Numbered from the stretch's first letter, positions 31,744 through 40,968 are shown. The stretch: DNA of 64,000 bases from JAZKHE01 sp040385525 (GCA_040385525.1 JAZKHE010000011.1:268080-332079), one strand, 5' to 3'. The notes: generated by a model not told the origin, from the sequence alone. Translations and numbers: made by a program.

Positions 31744-33285
31744 ATGGATATTTTAATTATTGTAATTGTAGCAATAGTAGCTTTAGGTGCAGGTTACGTA
31801 TTTGCTACAACTGCGTTACGAAAAGGAATAGAGAAAAAAAGTGAACAGTTATTAAAAGATGCTGAAGCTAAAGCTGAGATTGTAAAAAACGAAAAAATAT
31901 TACAAGCAAAAGAAAAGTTTTTACAATTAAAAAGTGATCACGAAAAATCGATAAGCGAAAAAAATCAGTTAATTGCAGTTAGCGAAAACCGCATAAAACA
32001 AAAAGAGCAAGCTGTAACTCAAAAAACAGAAGAGTTGCAACGTAAACAAAAAGAAGCTGAAACGTTAAAAGAAAACTTAACCATTCAACTTGAGTCTAAC
32101 GCAAAAAAACAAGCCGATTTAGATAAAGCACACCGTCGCCAAGTAGAGCAATTAGAAACTATTGCTGGCTTAAAAGCCGAAGAAGCAAAAGCACAATTGG
32201 TTGAAGCTTTAAAAGCCGAAGCAAAAACCAATGCCATGAGTCATATAAAAGACATAATGGAAGAGGCTAAAATGACTGCAAGTAAAGAAGCTAAAAAAAT
32301 TGTTATTCAAACTATACAAAGAGTTGCAACTGAGCACGCTGTAGAAAATTCGGTTTCTGTTTTTAATATTGATAACGACGAAATAAAAGGAAGAATTATT
32401 GGTAGAGAAGGTCGTAACATTCGTGCATTAGAAGCAGCAACAGGCGTAGAAATTATAGTTGACGATACTCCAGAAGCCATTATTTTATCGTGCTTTGACC
32501 CAGTTCGTAGAGAAATTACTCGTTTAGCATTACACCAATTAGTTACTGATGGTAGAATACACCCTGCACGTATTGAAGAGGTAGTAGAAAAAACCAAAAA
32601 ACAAATTGAAGAAGAAATTGTAGAAATAGGTAAACGTACTTGTATTGATTTAGGCATACATGGTTTACACCCAGAATTAACACGTATGGTTGGGCGTATG
32701 AAATACCGCTCGTCTTACGGTCAAAATTTATTACAACACTCGCGCGAAGTTGCTAATTTGTGCGCTACCATGGCAGCAGAATTAGGCTTAAATGTTAAGT
32801 TAGCTAAGCGTGCAGGTTTGTTACATGATATTGGTAAAGTGCCAGATGATGAACCAGAATTGCCACATGCAATTTTAGGTATGAAATTGGCCGAAAAATA
32901 TAAAGAACATCCAGAAGTAATAAATGCAATAGGTGCGCATCACGATGAGGTAGAAATGACAAGTTTAATTTCGCCAATAGTGCAAGTGTGTGATGCTATT
33001 TCTGGCGCAAGACCAGGAGCACGTAGAGAAATTGCAGAAAGCTATATGAAACGTTTACGCGATTTAGAAGCATTAGCATTGAGTTATCCGGGAGTACAAA
33101 AAACTTATGCAATACAAGCAGGTAGAGAATTAAGAGTGTTGGTAGATGCAGCTAGTATTGATGATAAAGCTGTAGAGCAATTAAGTTTTGATATTTCTCA
33201 AAAAATACAAACCGAAATGACTTACCCAGGGCAAGTTAAAATAACGGTAATACGCGAAACAAGAGCAGTAAATTACGCTAAATAA
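31744..33285 (+). CDS. rny: Ribonuclease Y
   Basis: A 513-residue membrane-anchored endoribonuclease that starts decay of many mRNAs. Domains in order: N-terminal membrane helix (residues 2-22, DILIIVIVAIVALGAGYVFA), long coiled coil (25-190, Lys/Glu-rich), KH RNA-binding domain with IGREGRNIRALEAATG (about 220-235), and HD domain with AGLLHDIGK (about 358-366) and GAHHDEVE, the metal-binding His-Asp residues. Length matches the family. I choose ATG 31744 rather than the in-frame TTG 31732, since the membrane helix starts directly after it. The Wzz-like gene follows after 13 bp. Confidence 0.95.
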   Translation: MDILIIVIVAIVALGAGYVFATTALRKGIEKKSEQLLKDAEAKAEIVKNEKILQAKEKFLQLKSDHEKSISEKNQLIAVSENRIKQKEQAVTQKTEELQRKQKEAETLKENLTIQLESNAKKQADLDKAHRRQVEQLETIAGLKAEEAKAQLVEALKAEAKTNAMSHIKDIMEEAKMTASKEAKKIVIQTIQRVATEHAVENSVSVFNIDNDEIKGRIIGREGRNIRALEAATGVEIIVDDTPEAIILSCFDPVRREITRLALHQLVTDGRIHPARIEEVVEKTKKQIEEEIVEIGKRTCIDLGIHGLHPELTRMVGRMKYRSSYGQNLLQHSREVANLCATMAAELGLNVKLAKRAGLLHDIGKVPDDEPELPHAILGMKLAEKYKEHPEVINAIGAHHDEVEMTSLISPIVQVCDAISGARPGARREIAESYMKRLRDLEALALSYPGVQKTYAIQAGRELRVLVDAASIDDKAVEQLSFDISQKIQTEMTYPGQVKITVIRETRAVNYAK

Positions 33286-33298
33286 AAAAATCGCTACA

Positions 33299-34102
33299 AT
33301 GAATTCAGAACATAACAATCAGGAGATTGACGTAACTAAACTTATTAATAGTTTTTTAAAGTTTGTAAAACAAAACAAAATAATTGTTGGAGTATTAACT
33401 TTGTTTGGGGTTGTTTTTGGTATTTATAATTTCTCTACTAATCCAAAACATAGTTTGCGTGTTTTTGAAAAAACAGTAGTGATAAGTTCGCCAGTTGTTA
33501 AAACCGAAATTATAGAAGACGTTGCTAATTCAATTCATCTTAAAGTTAAAAACAAACAAGCAGAAGATATTGCTGATTTGGCAAAAAAAATGAATGTATC
33601 CCAATCAATAGTGAAAGATATGGTTGGTTTAACTTCAAAAAAACAAGCTAGCGATGGAATAAATTATTGGTTAACAATTGAAACAACTAACAAATCAACA
33701 ATAAATGAAGTTGTAAATGGTATTACAAATTATTTAAATGCGAATGAATATGTTAAATTAAATCAAGATTTAGTTAACAAGCAAAGAAGAGATTTAATTG
33801 TAGAAATTGAAAAACAGATGAAATCTTTGCAAACTGAATTAGGTATTAATCACTTAACTAATTTAGATAATTTGCATCGCTCAAATAACTCAAAATACTT
33901 CAGTTACATTGATTTATTTGAAGGAAAACAAAGGATAGAAAAAGAGTTAGTATTAGAAGGTGATATTAAAACAATTGATTTTAATAATCCATTACAACCT
34001 AAAAGTAAATTGGCTAGTTATTTAATGATTGTTGGTTATGGATTTGCAGGTTTTATTATTTCAATTTTAATTGCAATAATTATTAAAATTGTAAAAAAAT
34101 AA
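33299..34102 (+). CDS. Wzz-type chain-length determinant (polysaccharide co-polymerase)
   Basis: A 267-residue inner-membrane protein with the Wzz topology: a cytoplasmic N-terminus with DVTKLINSFLKFVKQNK, membrane segment one (about 29-46), a ~180-residue helical periplasmic part with a coiled coil (about 150-200), and membrane segment two (about 243-263, ASYLMIVGYGFAGFIISILIAIII) preceded by the proline-rich NPLQPKSK, the usual Wzz motif before the second helix. There is no tyrosine-kinase domain. It sets O-antigen chain length together with Wzy. It is on the opposite strand to the polysaccharide locus and abuts its last gene without a gap. Confidence 0.85.
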   Translation: MNSEHNNQEIDVTKLINSFLKFVKQNKIIVGVLTLFGVVFGIYNFSTNPKHSLRVFEKTVVISSPVVKTEIIEDVANSIHLKVKNKQAEDIADLAKKMNVSQSIVKDMVGLTSKKQASDGINYWLTIETTNKSTINEVVNGITNYLNANEYVKLNQDLVNKQRRDLIVEIEKQMKSLQTELGINHLTNLDNLHRSNNSKYFSYIDLFEGKQRIEKELVLEGDIKTIDFNNPLQPKSKLASYLMIVGYGFAGFIISILIAIIIKIVKK

Positions 34103-35383
34103 TTAGTTAGCTTTTATTTGTTTGGTTAAAAAAGTATAGCATAACAAGGTAAAGAAAAACGCAAAAAACAAAACACCAGCTTGCATTTCGAGCATTGCTT
34201 CAAATAAAAAATTTAAGCTCGAAAACGCTAAAAAAGCAGATAATAAATAAAATTTGCTTTTTAATGATAAATATAGCGGAATTAAAAAACAAGCTAGTAA
34301 AAGTAATAATCCACCAATACCTAGTGCAATAAAAGTGTTTAAAAATTGATTGTGCGCATTCATTTTTATTTTTAACTCATTATTCATTCCTTTTTCTTCA
34401 TATTTTTTAAGAAGATTATCTTTTGAATCACCAGTTCCAGTTCCAACCCAAAAATTATCAGTAGCAACATCTAAAGCAGCTTTCCACACTAATATTCTAC
34501 TACCGCTACCTTCATCACTAGTAGTTATTTTTTTATTTTCACTATCAACACCTTTTATAGCTTCAACAATTTTATTCCATTGAGGCAATCGTACTAAAAA
34601 ACGATGTTTAGTGTATACATTAAGTACTAAAAAAAGTAGAACTAACGTACCAAGTATTGTTAAAACATATTTTGTTTTTTGTTTTTTTAATAATTTAAAT
34701 GAAAAATAAAGTATAAAAATTAAAAAACACAACCAACCTGCTTTAGAGCTCATTAGTAAAATGAAAATAGAAAGTAAAATAGAAACACTAATCCAAAATA
34801 AATTTAGTTTAATGCGTCTTTGTTTAACTAAATAATATATCGAAACAAGAGCAAAAACACTGTACAATGCAATATAGCTAGGATGCATAAAAACTGATAA
34901 GTTATGGTAGTAAAAGTAACTTGTTCCTAAGTTATATGGAACATCGTAAAGTATAACATAAACAGGTTTGTAAAATCGGTAGGTAGCCCAAATAAAACAT
35001 ACTAAAGCATTTACAGTAGTGCCTATAGCAAATAGTTTTAAAACTGATTTGTATTTTTCTTTATAACTTAATGCATAAGTTGATAAAGCTAATGGAATAG
35101 CGATAAATGATAATTTTGTCTCAACAACTTCTTTTCCAAATTTTATATTTTCTGTGTAAAACATTCCGATTAAATAAAAAAGGAATAAAGAAAGTAGTAT
35201 TAAAATTGAAGTGTTGTTATAAATGTTTTTAAAACCACTCAAAATAAGTTTTGGTGCACTTATCCAATTTAATGCAAGTAGTATTATACAAGGTGCTACT
35301 AACGATGGATAAGCAGGAATTAAAAAAGCAATAGCACAGGTAAGATAAAAATTAGCTCGTTCGTTAAATTGTAAAAAAGTCAT
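34103..35383 (-). CDS. O-antigen ligase / WaaL-like membrane protein
   Basis: A 426-residue protein with about ten to twelve membrane segments and one large periplasmic loop (residues about 255-335) that contains GSGSRILVWKAALDVATDNFWVGTGTGDSKDNL and a later MNAHNQFLNTFIALG, the signature pattern of the Wzy_C/O-antigen ligase family (PF04932), including the conserved R and H of WaaL. It joins polymerised O-antigen to lipid A-core or another acceptor. I choose ATG 35383; a longer TTG start at 35422 would overlap the preceding gene by 23 bp. Being last in the locus fits a ligase, but a second polymerase cannot be excluded. Confidence 0.85.
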   Translation of the reverse strand: MTFLQFNERANFYLTCAIAFLIPAYPSLVAPCIILLALNWISAPKLILSGFKNIYNNTSILILLSLFLFYLIGMFYTENIKFGKEVVETKLSFIAIPLALSTYALSYKEKYKSVLKLFAIGTTVNALVCFIWATYRFYKPVYVILYDVPYNLGTSYFYYHNLSVFMHPSYIALYSVFALVSIYYLVKQRRIKLNLFWISVSILLSIFILLMSSKAGWLCFLIFILYFSFKLLKKQKTKYVLTILGTLVLLFLVLNVYTKHRFLVRLPQWNKIVEAIKGVDSENKKITTSDEGSGSRILVWKAALDVATDNFWVGTGTGDSKDNLLKKYEEKGMNNELKIKMNAHNQFLNTFIALGIGGLLLLLACFLIPLYLSLKSKFYLLSAFLAFSSLNFLFEAMLEMQAGVLFFAFFFTLLCYTFLTKQIKAN

Positions 35384-35399
35384 ATCGATTTTATTAATC

Positions 35400-36374
35400 T
35401 TAAAATGGTTTTCTTTTGTCAATTAGTTTTGATACAATAAATAGCAATAGTAAGTTAATGAATAAACTGAAAAGGATAATATTGCTGTTTTTACTTGTTA
35501 AATAAATTAATAAGAACAAAATTACATTTATAAACATAGCATATAAAACAGTTTTTTGATGAGAAAAACCACTTTGTACAATTCTTTGATAGAAATGTTT
35601 ACGATGAGGTTGGCTTAATTTTTCTTTATTTAAAAAACGTTTAAAAAGTGTATAAGTGGCATCAAACCAAAAAACTGATGTTAAAATTAGTGAGTTAATT
35701 AAACTTATTTCGTTAGTGTTTTGATAATGAATGGCGATAACAATAATTGTAAATCCAAGTAGAGTACTGCCAATATCGCCCATAAAAATTTTAGCTTTTT
35801 GCCAATTCCAAATTAAAAAACCTAAAGCAGAAAAAGCGAGTATTAGTGATAAACTTTGACCAGTTAATAAAAATAAAGCAATGGCTATAAAAATAGTTTC
35901 GCTAGCTGTATAACCATCAATACCATCAATAAAATTGAACAAATTAATAAACCAAATTATTCCAATAAATGCAATTGCACTTAGTAAGTAAACATTTTCT
36001 ATTACATAAAAACCTAAATCTAATTTTTGTAAACCACCAACAAAATAAAGTGCTAATCCTGCACAAATGGCTTGCACAAATATGCGTGGCGTTGATTTCA
36101 AATTGTAGATATCGTCAATAAAACTAATTATTGATATTAAAATTCCGCTAATTAATGCGTAGTATAAATTTGAATCAATATCATTTGTGAAAAACAAAAA
36201 TGTAATTCCAGAAAACCACGTAATAGCTATTGCCAATCCGCCTCCACGAGGAGTTGCTATAGTATGCGAACTTCTTTCGTTAGGGATATCCATAATTGAT
36301 TTTTTTATGGCAAACTGTCTAACTAAATAGGTTATTAAAAACGATGAAATAAAAATTATAAAGAAAAAAATCAT
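35400..36374 (-). CDS. WecA/WbpL-family undecaprenyl-phosphate sugar-1-phosphate transferase
   Basis: A 324-residue polytopic enzyme of the MraY/WecA superfamily (GT4-like). Motifs: DIPNERSSHTIATPRGGG (residues about 26-43), the Asp pair FIDDIYNL, FNFIDGIDGYTASE, FMGDIGSTLLGF and the C-terminal HRKHFYQRI loop that reads the sugar. It transfers a sugar-1-phosphate from a UDP-sugar to undecaprenyl phosphate, the first step of O-unit assembly. The SSHxxPTPRGGG-type start and the adjacent reductase and WbpM-like genes resemble WbpL of Pseudomonas, which uses UDP-FucNAc or UDP-QuiNAc. Substrate inferred from context. Confidence 0.9.
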   Translation of the reverse strand: MIFFFIIFISSFLITYLVRQFAIKKSIMDIPNERSSHTIATPRGGGLAIAITWFSGITFLFFTNDIDSNLYYALISGILISIISFIDDIYNLKSTPRIFVQAICAGLALYFVGGLQKLDLGFYVIENVYLLSAIAFIGIIWFINLFNFIDGIDGYTASETIFIAIALFLLTGQSLSLILAFSALGFLIWNWQKAKIFMGDIGSTLLGFTIIVIAIHYQNTNEISLINSLILTSVFWFDATYTLFKRFLNKEKLSQPHRKHFYQRIVQSGFSHQKTVLYAMFINVILFLLIYLTSKNSNIILFSLFINLLLLFIVSKLIDKRKPF

Positions 36375-36375
36375 T

Positions 36376-37284
36376 TTATGAATTTTTATTTTTTAAATAA
36401 TATTGAATCATATCTTCTAAACCACTTTCAATTGTATGGTTTGTACTAATACTTAAATTTTTGCTCGGTTCAATTTTTAGCGTTCCAAATAGTTTGTCAA
36501 AAATTTCAGGTTTTAATTTTTTAAGTACACTTAGCACTAATCTAGGTAAAGGTAAAAGCGTTATTTTTTTATTTAGAATTTTAGCAATTGATTTTACTAA
36601 ATCTTTTGTACTTATTGCAGTATTGTCAGTAACCAAAAAGAGTCCGCTTTTATTTTCAGTAATTACATTTTCAATGTATTGAACAAGGTTTTTTATATTT
36701 ATAAAATCTCTAGTTCCGTTTGCATTACCGAACGGAAGCGGGAATCCTTTTTCAACCAATTTAACCAAGCGAAGCATGTTGCCTGGTGGATTTTCACCAC
36801 CGTAAATCAACGGTGCTCTAAAAATAGTAACAGCAAATGTTTCGCTTATTAGTTTTTTTAAATCAATATCGGCTAATAATTTAGATTTACCATAAGCATT
36901 AATAGGCTTTTCTTTTGTAGTATTATTTATTTCTTCTACATTACCATAAACAGCAATTGTACTGAATTGGATAAATTGTTTTACTCCATTTTGTTTTGCT
37001 TGGTTTGCAAGTTTAATAGCTAATTTGTGATTTACATCAAAGTAAATTGAGTCTTCAATTTTTGTTTTTTGGTGAACAATTGCTGTGCAATTTATGACTA
37101 CATTTTTGTTTTTAAAAACTTCATCAGAAATAGTGTTGTAATCTTCAACAACAATAACATTTGTATTTTGCGATTTAGTTCGACTTACTAATGTGATGTT
37201 ACAATTAATTTTGTTGTAGTTAACAAAACTTTTAGCAACAAAACTGTTGCCTCCAATTACAAGTATTTCTATTTTTTCTGACAC
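36376..37284 (-). CDS. NAD-dependent epimerase/dehydratase, WbpV/WbpK-like 4-ketoreductase
   Basis: A 302-residue extended short-chain dehydrogenase. The nucleotide-binding start is EILVIGGNSFVAKSF (a GxxxFV variant of GxxGxxG), and the catalytic pair is Tyr-x3-Lys in INAYGKSKLLADI with a Ser in FIQFSTIAVYG. It would reduce the 4-keto sugar made by the WbpM-like dehydratase to UDP-QuiNAc or UDP-FucNAc, the substrate of the adjacent WbpL-like transferase. Start is GTG 37284, which overlaps the GT2 stop by one base. Substrate is inferred from context. Confidence 0.87.
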   Translation of the reverse strand: MSEKIEILVIGGNSFVAKSFVNYNKINCNITLVSRTKSQNTNVIVVEDYNTISDEVFKNKNVVINCTAIVHQKTKIEDSIYFDVNHKLAIKLANQAKQNGVKQFIQFSTIAVYGNVEEINNTTKEKPINAYGKSKLLADIDLKKLISETFAVTIFRAPLIYGGENPPGNMLRLVKLVEKGFPLPFGNANGTRDFINIKNLVQYIENVITENKSGLFLVTDNTAISTKDLVKSIAKILNKKITLLPLPRLVLSVLKKLKPEIFDKLFGTLKIEPSKNLSISTNHTIESGLEDMIQYYLKNKNS

Positions 37285-38042
37285 TATTTTTTGAAAAACT
37301 GTTTTATTTTTGGTAGTAATCTAAAAACTGGATATAAAATAGAAACACTTATATCGTTTACTTTAAAAGCTTTGTAACACTCAATATTTTGATTGTAAAT
37401 ATTTTTTAAATTTTTATTTGTTGCGCCACCTAATCGCATTTTTATAATTGCTTTTGGCAAATAGCAAGATGAAATTTGATACTTTTCTAAAAAGCGAAGC
37501 ATCAATTCAAAATCTGCTGCAAGTTTAAAATCTAAATTAAAATAACCATATTTTTTATAAACTTCGTTTTTTACGATAAACGTTGGATGTGCAGGATGCC
37601 AACCTGTTTTAAACGAATTTTTTACAAATGGTTTTTGTTTCCAATACCTAACTTCTGTATCAGGATTTTCTTCGTTTACATATATTAAATCGGCAAATAT
37701 GCTATCCGTATTTTGCTTTTCAAGTTCATTCACAACATCTTCAATTGCAGTGTTGTTTATATAAAAATCATCAGAATTTATAATGGCTAAATAATCGCCA
37801 GTAGCCATTTTTAATCCTTTGTTCATCGCATCGTATATGCCTTTATCTGGCTCGCTAATAAACTTGGTAATTTTATTTCCGTACGATTTTATTATGTCAA
37901 TAGTTTTGTCTTTAGAGCCACCATCTACAATAATATACTCAATGTTTGGATAGGTTTGATTAATTACAGACTCTATCGCAGATTTAATGTGTTTTTCGCT
38001 GTTGTAACAAACGGTTACTATGCTTATTTTTAAATGCTGCAT
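37284..38042 (-). CDS. Family 2 glycosyltransferase
   Basis: A 252-residue GT-A enzyme. N-terminal ISIVTVCYNSEKHIKSAIESVINQTYPNIEYIIVDGGSKDKT is the classic GT2 start; the nucleotide-sugar site includes EPDKGIYDAMNKGLKMATGDYLAIINSDDFY with the DxD-like SDD metal motif (residues about 92-94). It would add one sugar to the growing lipid-linked O-unit at the cytosolic membrane face. A GWHPAHPTFI motif later is shared by WcaA-like GT2 proteins. Abuts its neighbours without spacing, so it is in the same operon. Confidence 0.92.
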   Translation of the reverse strand: MQHLKISIVTVCYNSEKHIKSAIESVINQTYPNIEYIIVDGGSKDKTIDIIKSYGNKITKFISEPDKGIYDAMNKGLKMATGDYLAIINSDDFYINNTAIEDVVNELEKQNTDSIFADLIYVNEENPDTEVRYWKQKPFVKNSFKTGWHPAHPTFIVKNEVYKKYGYFNLDFKLAADFELMLRFLEKYQISSCYLPKAIIKMRLGGATNKNLKNIYNQNIECYKAFKVNDISVSILYPVFRLLPKIKQFFKK

Positions 38043-39035
38043 TTATAAATTGTTTCTGTTAAATAAATTATAACGTAAATATTTTTTCACAAAATACTTT
38101 AGTTTTTCTCGCGCGCCTTCAAAGTCACTAATTGCAAATGGACGTAAGCTTTCTTCAAAAGCAGGGTCAATTTTTTGAACTATATTTAATGCATTTGCTA
38201 ACTCTTTTATGTAGGGTGTATAAATGTTGTTTACATCACTTTTGGTTAATTTAAACCAACCTAAGTCGGCTAAATTTCCTAAATAAAATCGAACATAATG
38301 AAAGTGATAAAAAACAGCGTCAAACTTTTTATTTGTGCTAATTTCTTTTAGAGTTAGTTTGCTTTTTTCTTGTTCAATTACTTCGTATTGTTGAATATTC
38401 CAAGGTGCTAATCCACCACCTAAATGTTGCAAAACATGTACGCTGTTAAATCGAGTTGTCCAGTCGTCTAAATATTTTTGATCACCAAATTTGCCATCTT
38501 CATATCTGTCGTAACACCAATCAATACAAGCATCTGCCCACCAATTTAATACTTTTTTACCTTCTTCGTTATTTTTAAATGTTACAAACTGAACACAGTA
38601 TTTACCTGCAATTTCAGTTCTGTCGTATTTAGATGTATAACGATGTTCGGTTATTAAAACAGATTTGTTGCTTATCTCCATCTCATCAAAAAGAATTTGT
38701 GGAGATGTGTAGAAATATAAATCGGCATCAACATAAGTACAGTTATCAACTGCATAGTTGTTTAATACATGTAAAATAGTTGATGATGTGCAAGTCCAAC
38801 AATATTCAGCTCTACTTCGTTCTTTTTTTACATTTAAAAGACGTTCAGTTTCAAAATCTTTTAAAGTAATAATTGTTGCATGTTTTAGATTGAGCTTTGT
38901 TAAAATTTCAAAAGCTTTATCATTAAATGCAAAAATATATAGATGAAAATTACTACAATTTTTTTCGAGAGAGTTGTACATTGTTAACCCTCTAGTTAAA
39001 TAAAACGAATCGAATAGGGTACAGAAATTAAGCAT
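38043..39035 (-). CDS. Putative glycosyltransferase of GT-A fold (GT8-like)
   Basis: A 330-residue soluble protein beginning MLNFCTLFDSFYLTRGLTMYNSLEKNC, which matches the N-terminal fold of GT8-like and similar nucleotide-diphospho-sugar transferases. The metal-binding DxD is VDADLYFY (about residue 98), and the region EYCWTCTSSTIL precedes it. I choose ATG 39035; the in-frame GTG 39047 lies within a repeat-like flank. It ends directly at the GT2 start region. Sugar donor and acceptor unknown. Cytosolic. Confidence 0.82.
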   Translation of the reverse strand: MLNFCTLFDSFYLTRGLTMYNSLEKNCSNFHLYIFAFNDKAFEILTKLNLKHATIITLKDFETERLLNVKKERSRAEYCWTCTSSTILHVLNNYAVDNCTYVDADLYFYTSPQILFDEMEISNKSVLITEHRYTSKYDRTEIAGKYCVQFVTFKNNEEGKKVLNWWADACIDWCYDRYEDGKFGDQKYLDDWTTRFNSVHVLQHLGGGLAPWNIQQYEVIEQEKSKLTLKEISTNKKFDAVFYHFHYVRFYLGNLADLGWFKLTKSDVNNIYTPYIKELANALNIVQKIDPAFEESLRPFAISDFEGAREKLKYFVKKYLRYNLFNRNNL

Positions 39036-39041
39036 AGTAGT

Positions 39042-39084
39042 TTTCACGCAGATAAACGCTGATTTAATCGCTAATTTACGCTAA
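39042..39084. repeat. Degenerate short-period repeat flanking the GxxExxY gene
   Basis: On the minus strand the sequence runs TTAGCGTAAA, TTAGCGATTAAA, TCAGCGTTTA, TCTGCGTGAAA: four units of about 10-12 bp sharing T-n-n-GCG. The other side of the gene (39478-39507) carries related text, CTCGCTGAGTTTCGCA on the minus strand. Such 'ctgcg/cagcg' strings often flank GxxExxY genes in diverse bacteria (from memory). Confidence 0.5.
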
Positions 39085-39086
39085 AA

Positions 39087-39470
39087 TTATAAATTATTCA
39101 CTATCCTAACAATTGAATTCTTTAACGATAGAGAGTTGAAATTAATTAAAAGTCCTAATTTTTTGTTTGATAATCTGAGATAAGTGAGTAATTGCTTGTG
39201 ATGAACATCAGCAAGAGTTTCTACTGATTTTATTTCAACAATAACTAAATCATTAATTAGCAAGTCTAATCGGAAGCCAATATCCATTTTGATGTTTTCA
39301 TAATGCATCGGAACGCCAATTTGATTTTTAACATCGTAGCCATGTTTTCTTAATTCAAACATTAAAGCAGTTTCGTAAACAGATTCTAATAAACCTGGAC
39401 CGAGCGCAGAATGTACTTTAAACGCAGCACCTCTTATTTGATACGAGATTTCGTTTTCAATTAATTCCAT
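39087..39470 (-). CDS. GxxExxY protein (PD-(D/E)xK nuclease-like)
   Basis: A 127-residue protein with the signature G-x-x-E-x-x-Y in ALGPGLLESVYETAL (residues about 22-36) and the nuclease-like core IGFRLDLLINDLVIVEIKSVETL, where D...E-x-K match the PD-(D/E)xK fold (TIGR04256 family). Family members are widespread, often adjacent to unusual repeats and inside surface-polysaccharide loci; their function is not established. Length is typical. It sits between glycosyltransferase and aminotransferase genes, on the same strand, and has no obvious role in sugar metabolism, so it looks like an insertion into the operon. Confidence 0.9.
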   Translation of the reverse strand: MELIENEISYQIRGAAFKVHSALGPGLLESVYETALMFELRKHGYDVKNQIGVPMHYENIKMDIGFRLDLLINDLVIVEIKSVETLADVHHKQLLTYLRLSNKKLGLLINFNSLSLKNSIVRIVNNL

Positions 39471-39511
39471 CTGTAAAACTCTGCTTTTAATTTGCGAAAC
39501 TCAGCGAGAAA

Positions 39512-40597
39512 TTAAAATTTATTCATTACTTCAATGACTCTATTTACATCGTTTTCAGTATGGAAATACGAAATTGGTAAACTCAATGTTGTAGTATGTA
39601 TTTTTTCACTAATAGGAAATTCGTATTCTTTAAGTTGGCCTTTTAAAGCGTTTTGTTTACTAGGAGATAAAGGATAATGAATTTCTGTTTTAATATCATT
39701 TTTCAATAAATACTCTTTTAGTTCGTCACGTTTTTCATGACGAATATTAAAAATATGATACACATCAAAATAATCTTGGTGTATAACTGGTTTTATATAA
39801 TCTGATTTTAAGTTGTTTAAATAAAGACTTGCCAGCTTGCGTTTGTGTGTATTTATTTCGTTTAGTTTTTTTAGTTTTATCGATAAAAATGCAGCTTGTA
39901 TTTCATCTAATCTTGAATTATAACCAACAACTTCGTTGTAATATTTAACATCAGATCCATAATTACGTAATCGGCGAATTTTTTTTGTTAAATCTGTATC
40001 ATTACAAACAACTGCACCAGCATCGCCTAAGGCACCTAAATTTTTAGTAGGGTAAAAGCTAAATGCACCAAATTCGCCAAAAGTTCCTGTGTGTTTACCT
40101 TTGTATGTTGCGCCATGCGATTGTGCACAATCTTCTATTAATTTTAAGTTATGTTTTTTACATAAATCTATAATAGGATTCATGTCGCACGATTTTCCGT
40201 AAAGGTGAACAACAACAATTGCTTTTGTTTTTGAAGTTATTTTTTCTTCAATTTTAGCTGGGTCAATATTGTATGTATTGATGTCTGGCTCAACTAAAAC
40301 GGGAGTCATGCTATTTTGCATAACACTTAATATTGTGGCAATATAGGTGTTGGATGGCACAATAATTTCACTTCCTTTTTCAAAATTAAAAGCAGCAATA
40401 GAAAGTGTTATAGCATCTAAACCCGAAGCTAATCCTACACAGTGTTGTGCTTTGTTATAGGAAGCGAATTCTTCTTCAAATTGTTTTACGCTGTTACCTA
40501 AAATGTACCAGCCCGATTTTAAAACTTTATCAAATTGTTTGGTATATTCCTCAAAAAATGGCGCATTTAATAAGGCTAAGTTTTCGTATTCAATCAT
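39512..40597 (-). CDS. DegT/DnrJ/EryC1/StrS-family sugar aminotransferase (FdtB-like)
   Basis: A 361-residue PLP enzyme. The Schiff-base lysine is in FYPTKNLGALGDAGAV (residues about 181-196); other family marks are GLASGLDAITLSI, EDCAQSHGATYKGKHTGTFGEFGAFS and YNSRLDEIQAAFL. Together with the FdtA-like isomerase 5 bp upstream it would aminate dTDP-3-keto-6-deoxy-hexose, giving dTDP-3-amino-3,6-dideoxy-galactose (Fuc3N) or its gluco epimer (Qui3N). No rmlA/rmlB or acetyltransferase (fdtC) gene is in the window, so precursor supply is from elsewhere. Cytosolic. Confidence 0.92.
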   Translation of the reverse strand: MIEYENLALLNAPFFEEYTKQFDKVLKSGWYILGNSVKQFEEEFASYNKAQHCVGLASGLDAITLSIAAFNFEKGSEIIVPSNTYIATILSVMQNSMTPVLVEPDINTYNIDPAKIEEKITSKTKAIVVVHLYGKSCDMNPIIDLCKKHNLKLIEDCAQSHGATYKGKHTGTFGEFGAFSFYPTKNLGALGDAGAVVCNDTDLTKKIRRLRNYGSDVKYYNEVVGYNSRLDEIQAAFLSIKLKKLNEINTHKRKLASLYLNNLKSDYIKPVIHQDYFDVYHIFNIRHEKRDELKEYLLKNDIKTEIHYPLSPSKQNALKGQLKEYEFPISEKIHTTTLSLPISYFHTENDVNRVIEVMNKF

Positions 40598-40602
40598 TTT
40601 AA

Positions 40603-40968
40603 TTATTTATAATTTTCAAAAATATAATCGTTTTGGTCAAAATATTCTGATGCTAATACCATTAAAATAGCATCTGGAGTAAAACTGTGCATTTGATGCC
40701 AGTCTTTTGGCTCAAGAATTAAACATTTGTCGGGAGTGTCTAAAACAAATTCTTCTTTTTTAGTACCATCATTATTAGAAATTATGCAACTTCCTTTTAT
40801 GCAAATGGCAGCCTGAACTGTTTTTATGTGTCGGTGTCCACCTCGAACAGAATCATCTACACCATAAATATAAAATATACGTTTTATATCGAATGGAATT
40901 GTTTTTTCAATCACTGTTAAGTTTCCTCGTTTGTCGGTAAACGTTTTTAAACTGATAAAATTTGCCAT
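40603..40968 (-). CDS. FdtA/QdtA-type dTDP-4-oxo-6-deoxyglucose 3,4-ketoisomerase
   Basis: A 121-residue cupin of the WxcM/FdtA family. Marks: DKRGNLTVIEKTIPFDIKRIFYIYGV, the catalytic His-rich strand RGGHRHIKTVQAAICIKG (residues about 43-60) and ILEPKDWHQMHSF. It shifts the keto group of dTDP-4-oxo-6-deoxyglucose from C4 to C3, before amination by the neighbouring aminotransferase. FdtA (galacto product) and QdtA (gluco product) cannot be separated by eye. Usual length. Both genes are within the same - strand operon. Confidence 0.93.
   Translation of the reverse strand: MANFISLKTFTDKRGNLTVIEKTIPFDIKRIFYIYGVDDSVRGGHRHIKTVQAAICIKGSCIISNNDGTKKEEFVLDTPDKCLILEPKDWHQMHSFTPDAILMVLASEYFDQNDYIFENYK

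Noticed and set aside
32307..32657. 116-codon antisense frame inside rny
   Set aside because: Lies entirely in the KH/HD region of rny and has no own signals.
34102..34103. Possible fusion or frameshift between the Wzz-like and ligase genes
   Set aside because: They are on opposite strands with abutting stop codons; simple convergence explains it.
39512..40968. Complete dTDP-Fuc3NAc pathway
   Set aside because: Only the isomerase and aminotransferase are present; RmlA, RmlB and the N-acetyltransferase are missing from the window.
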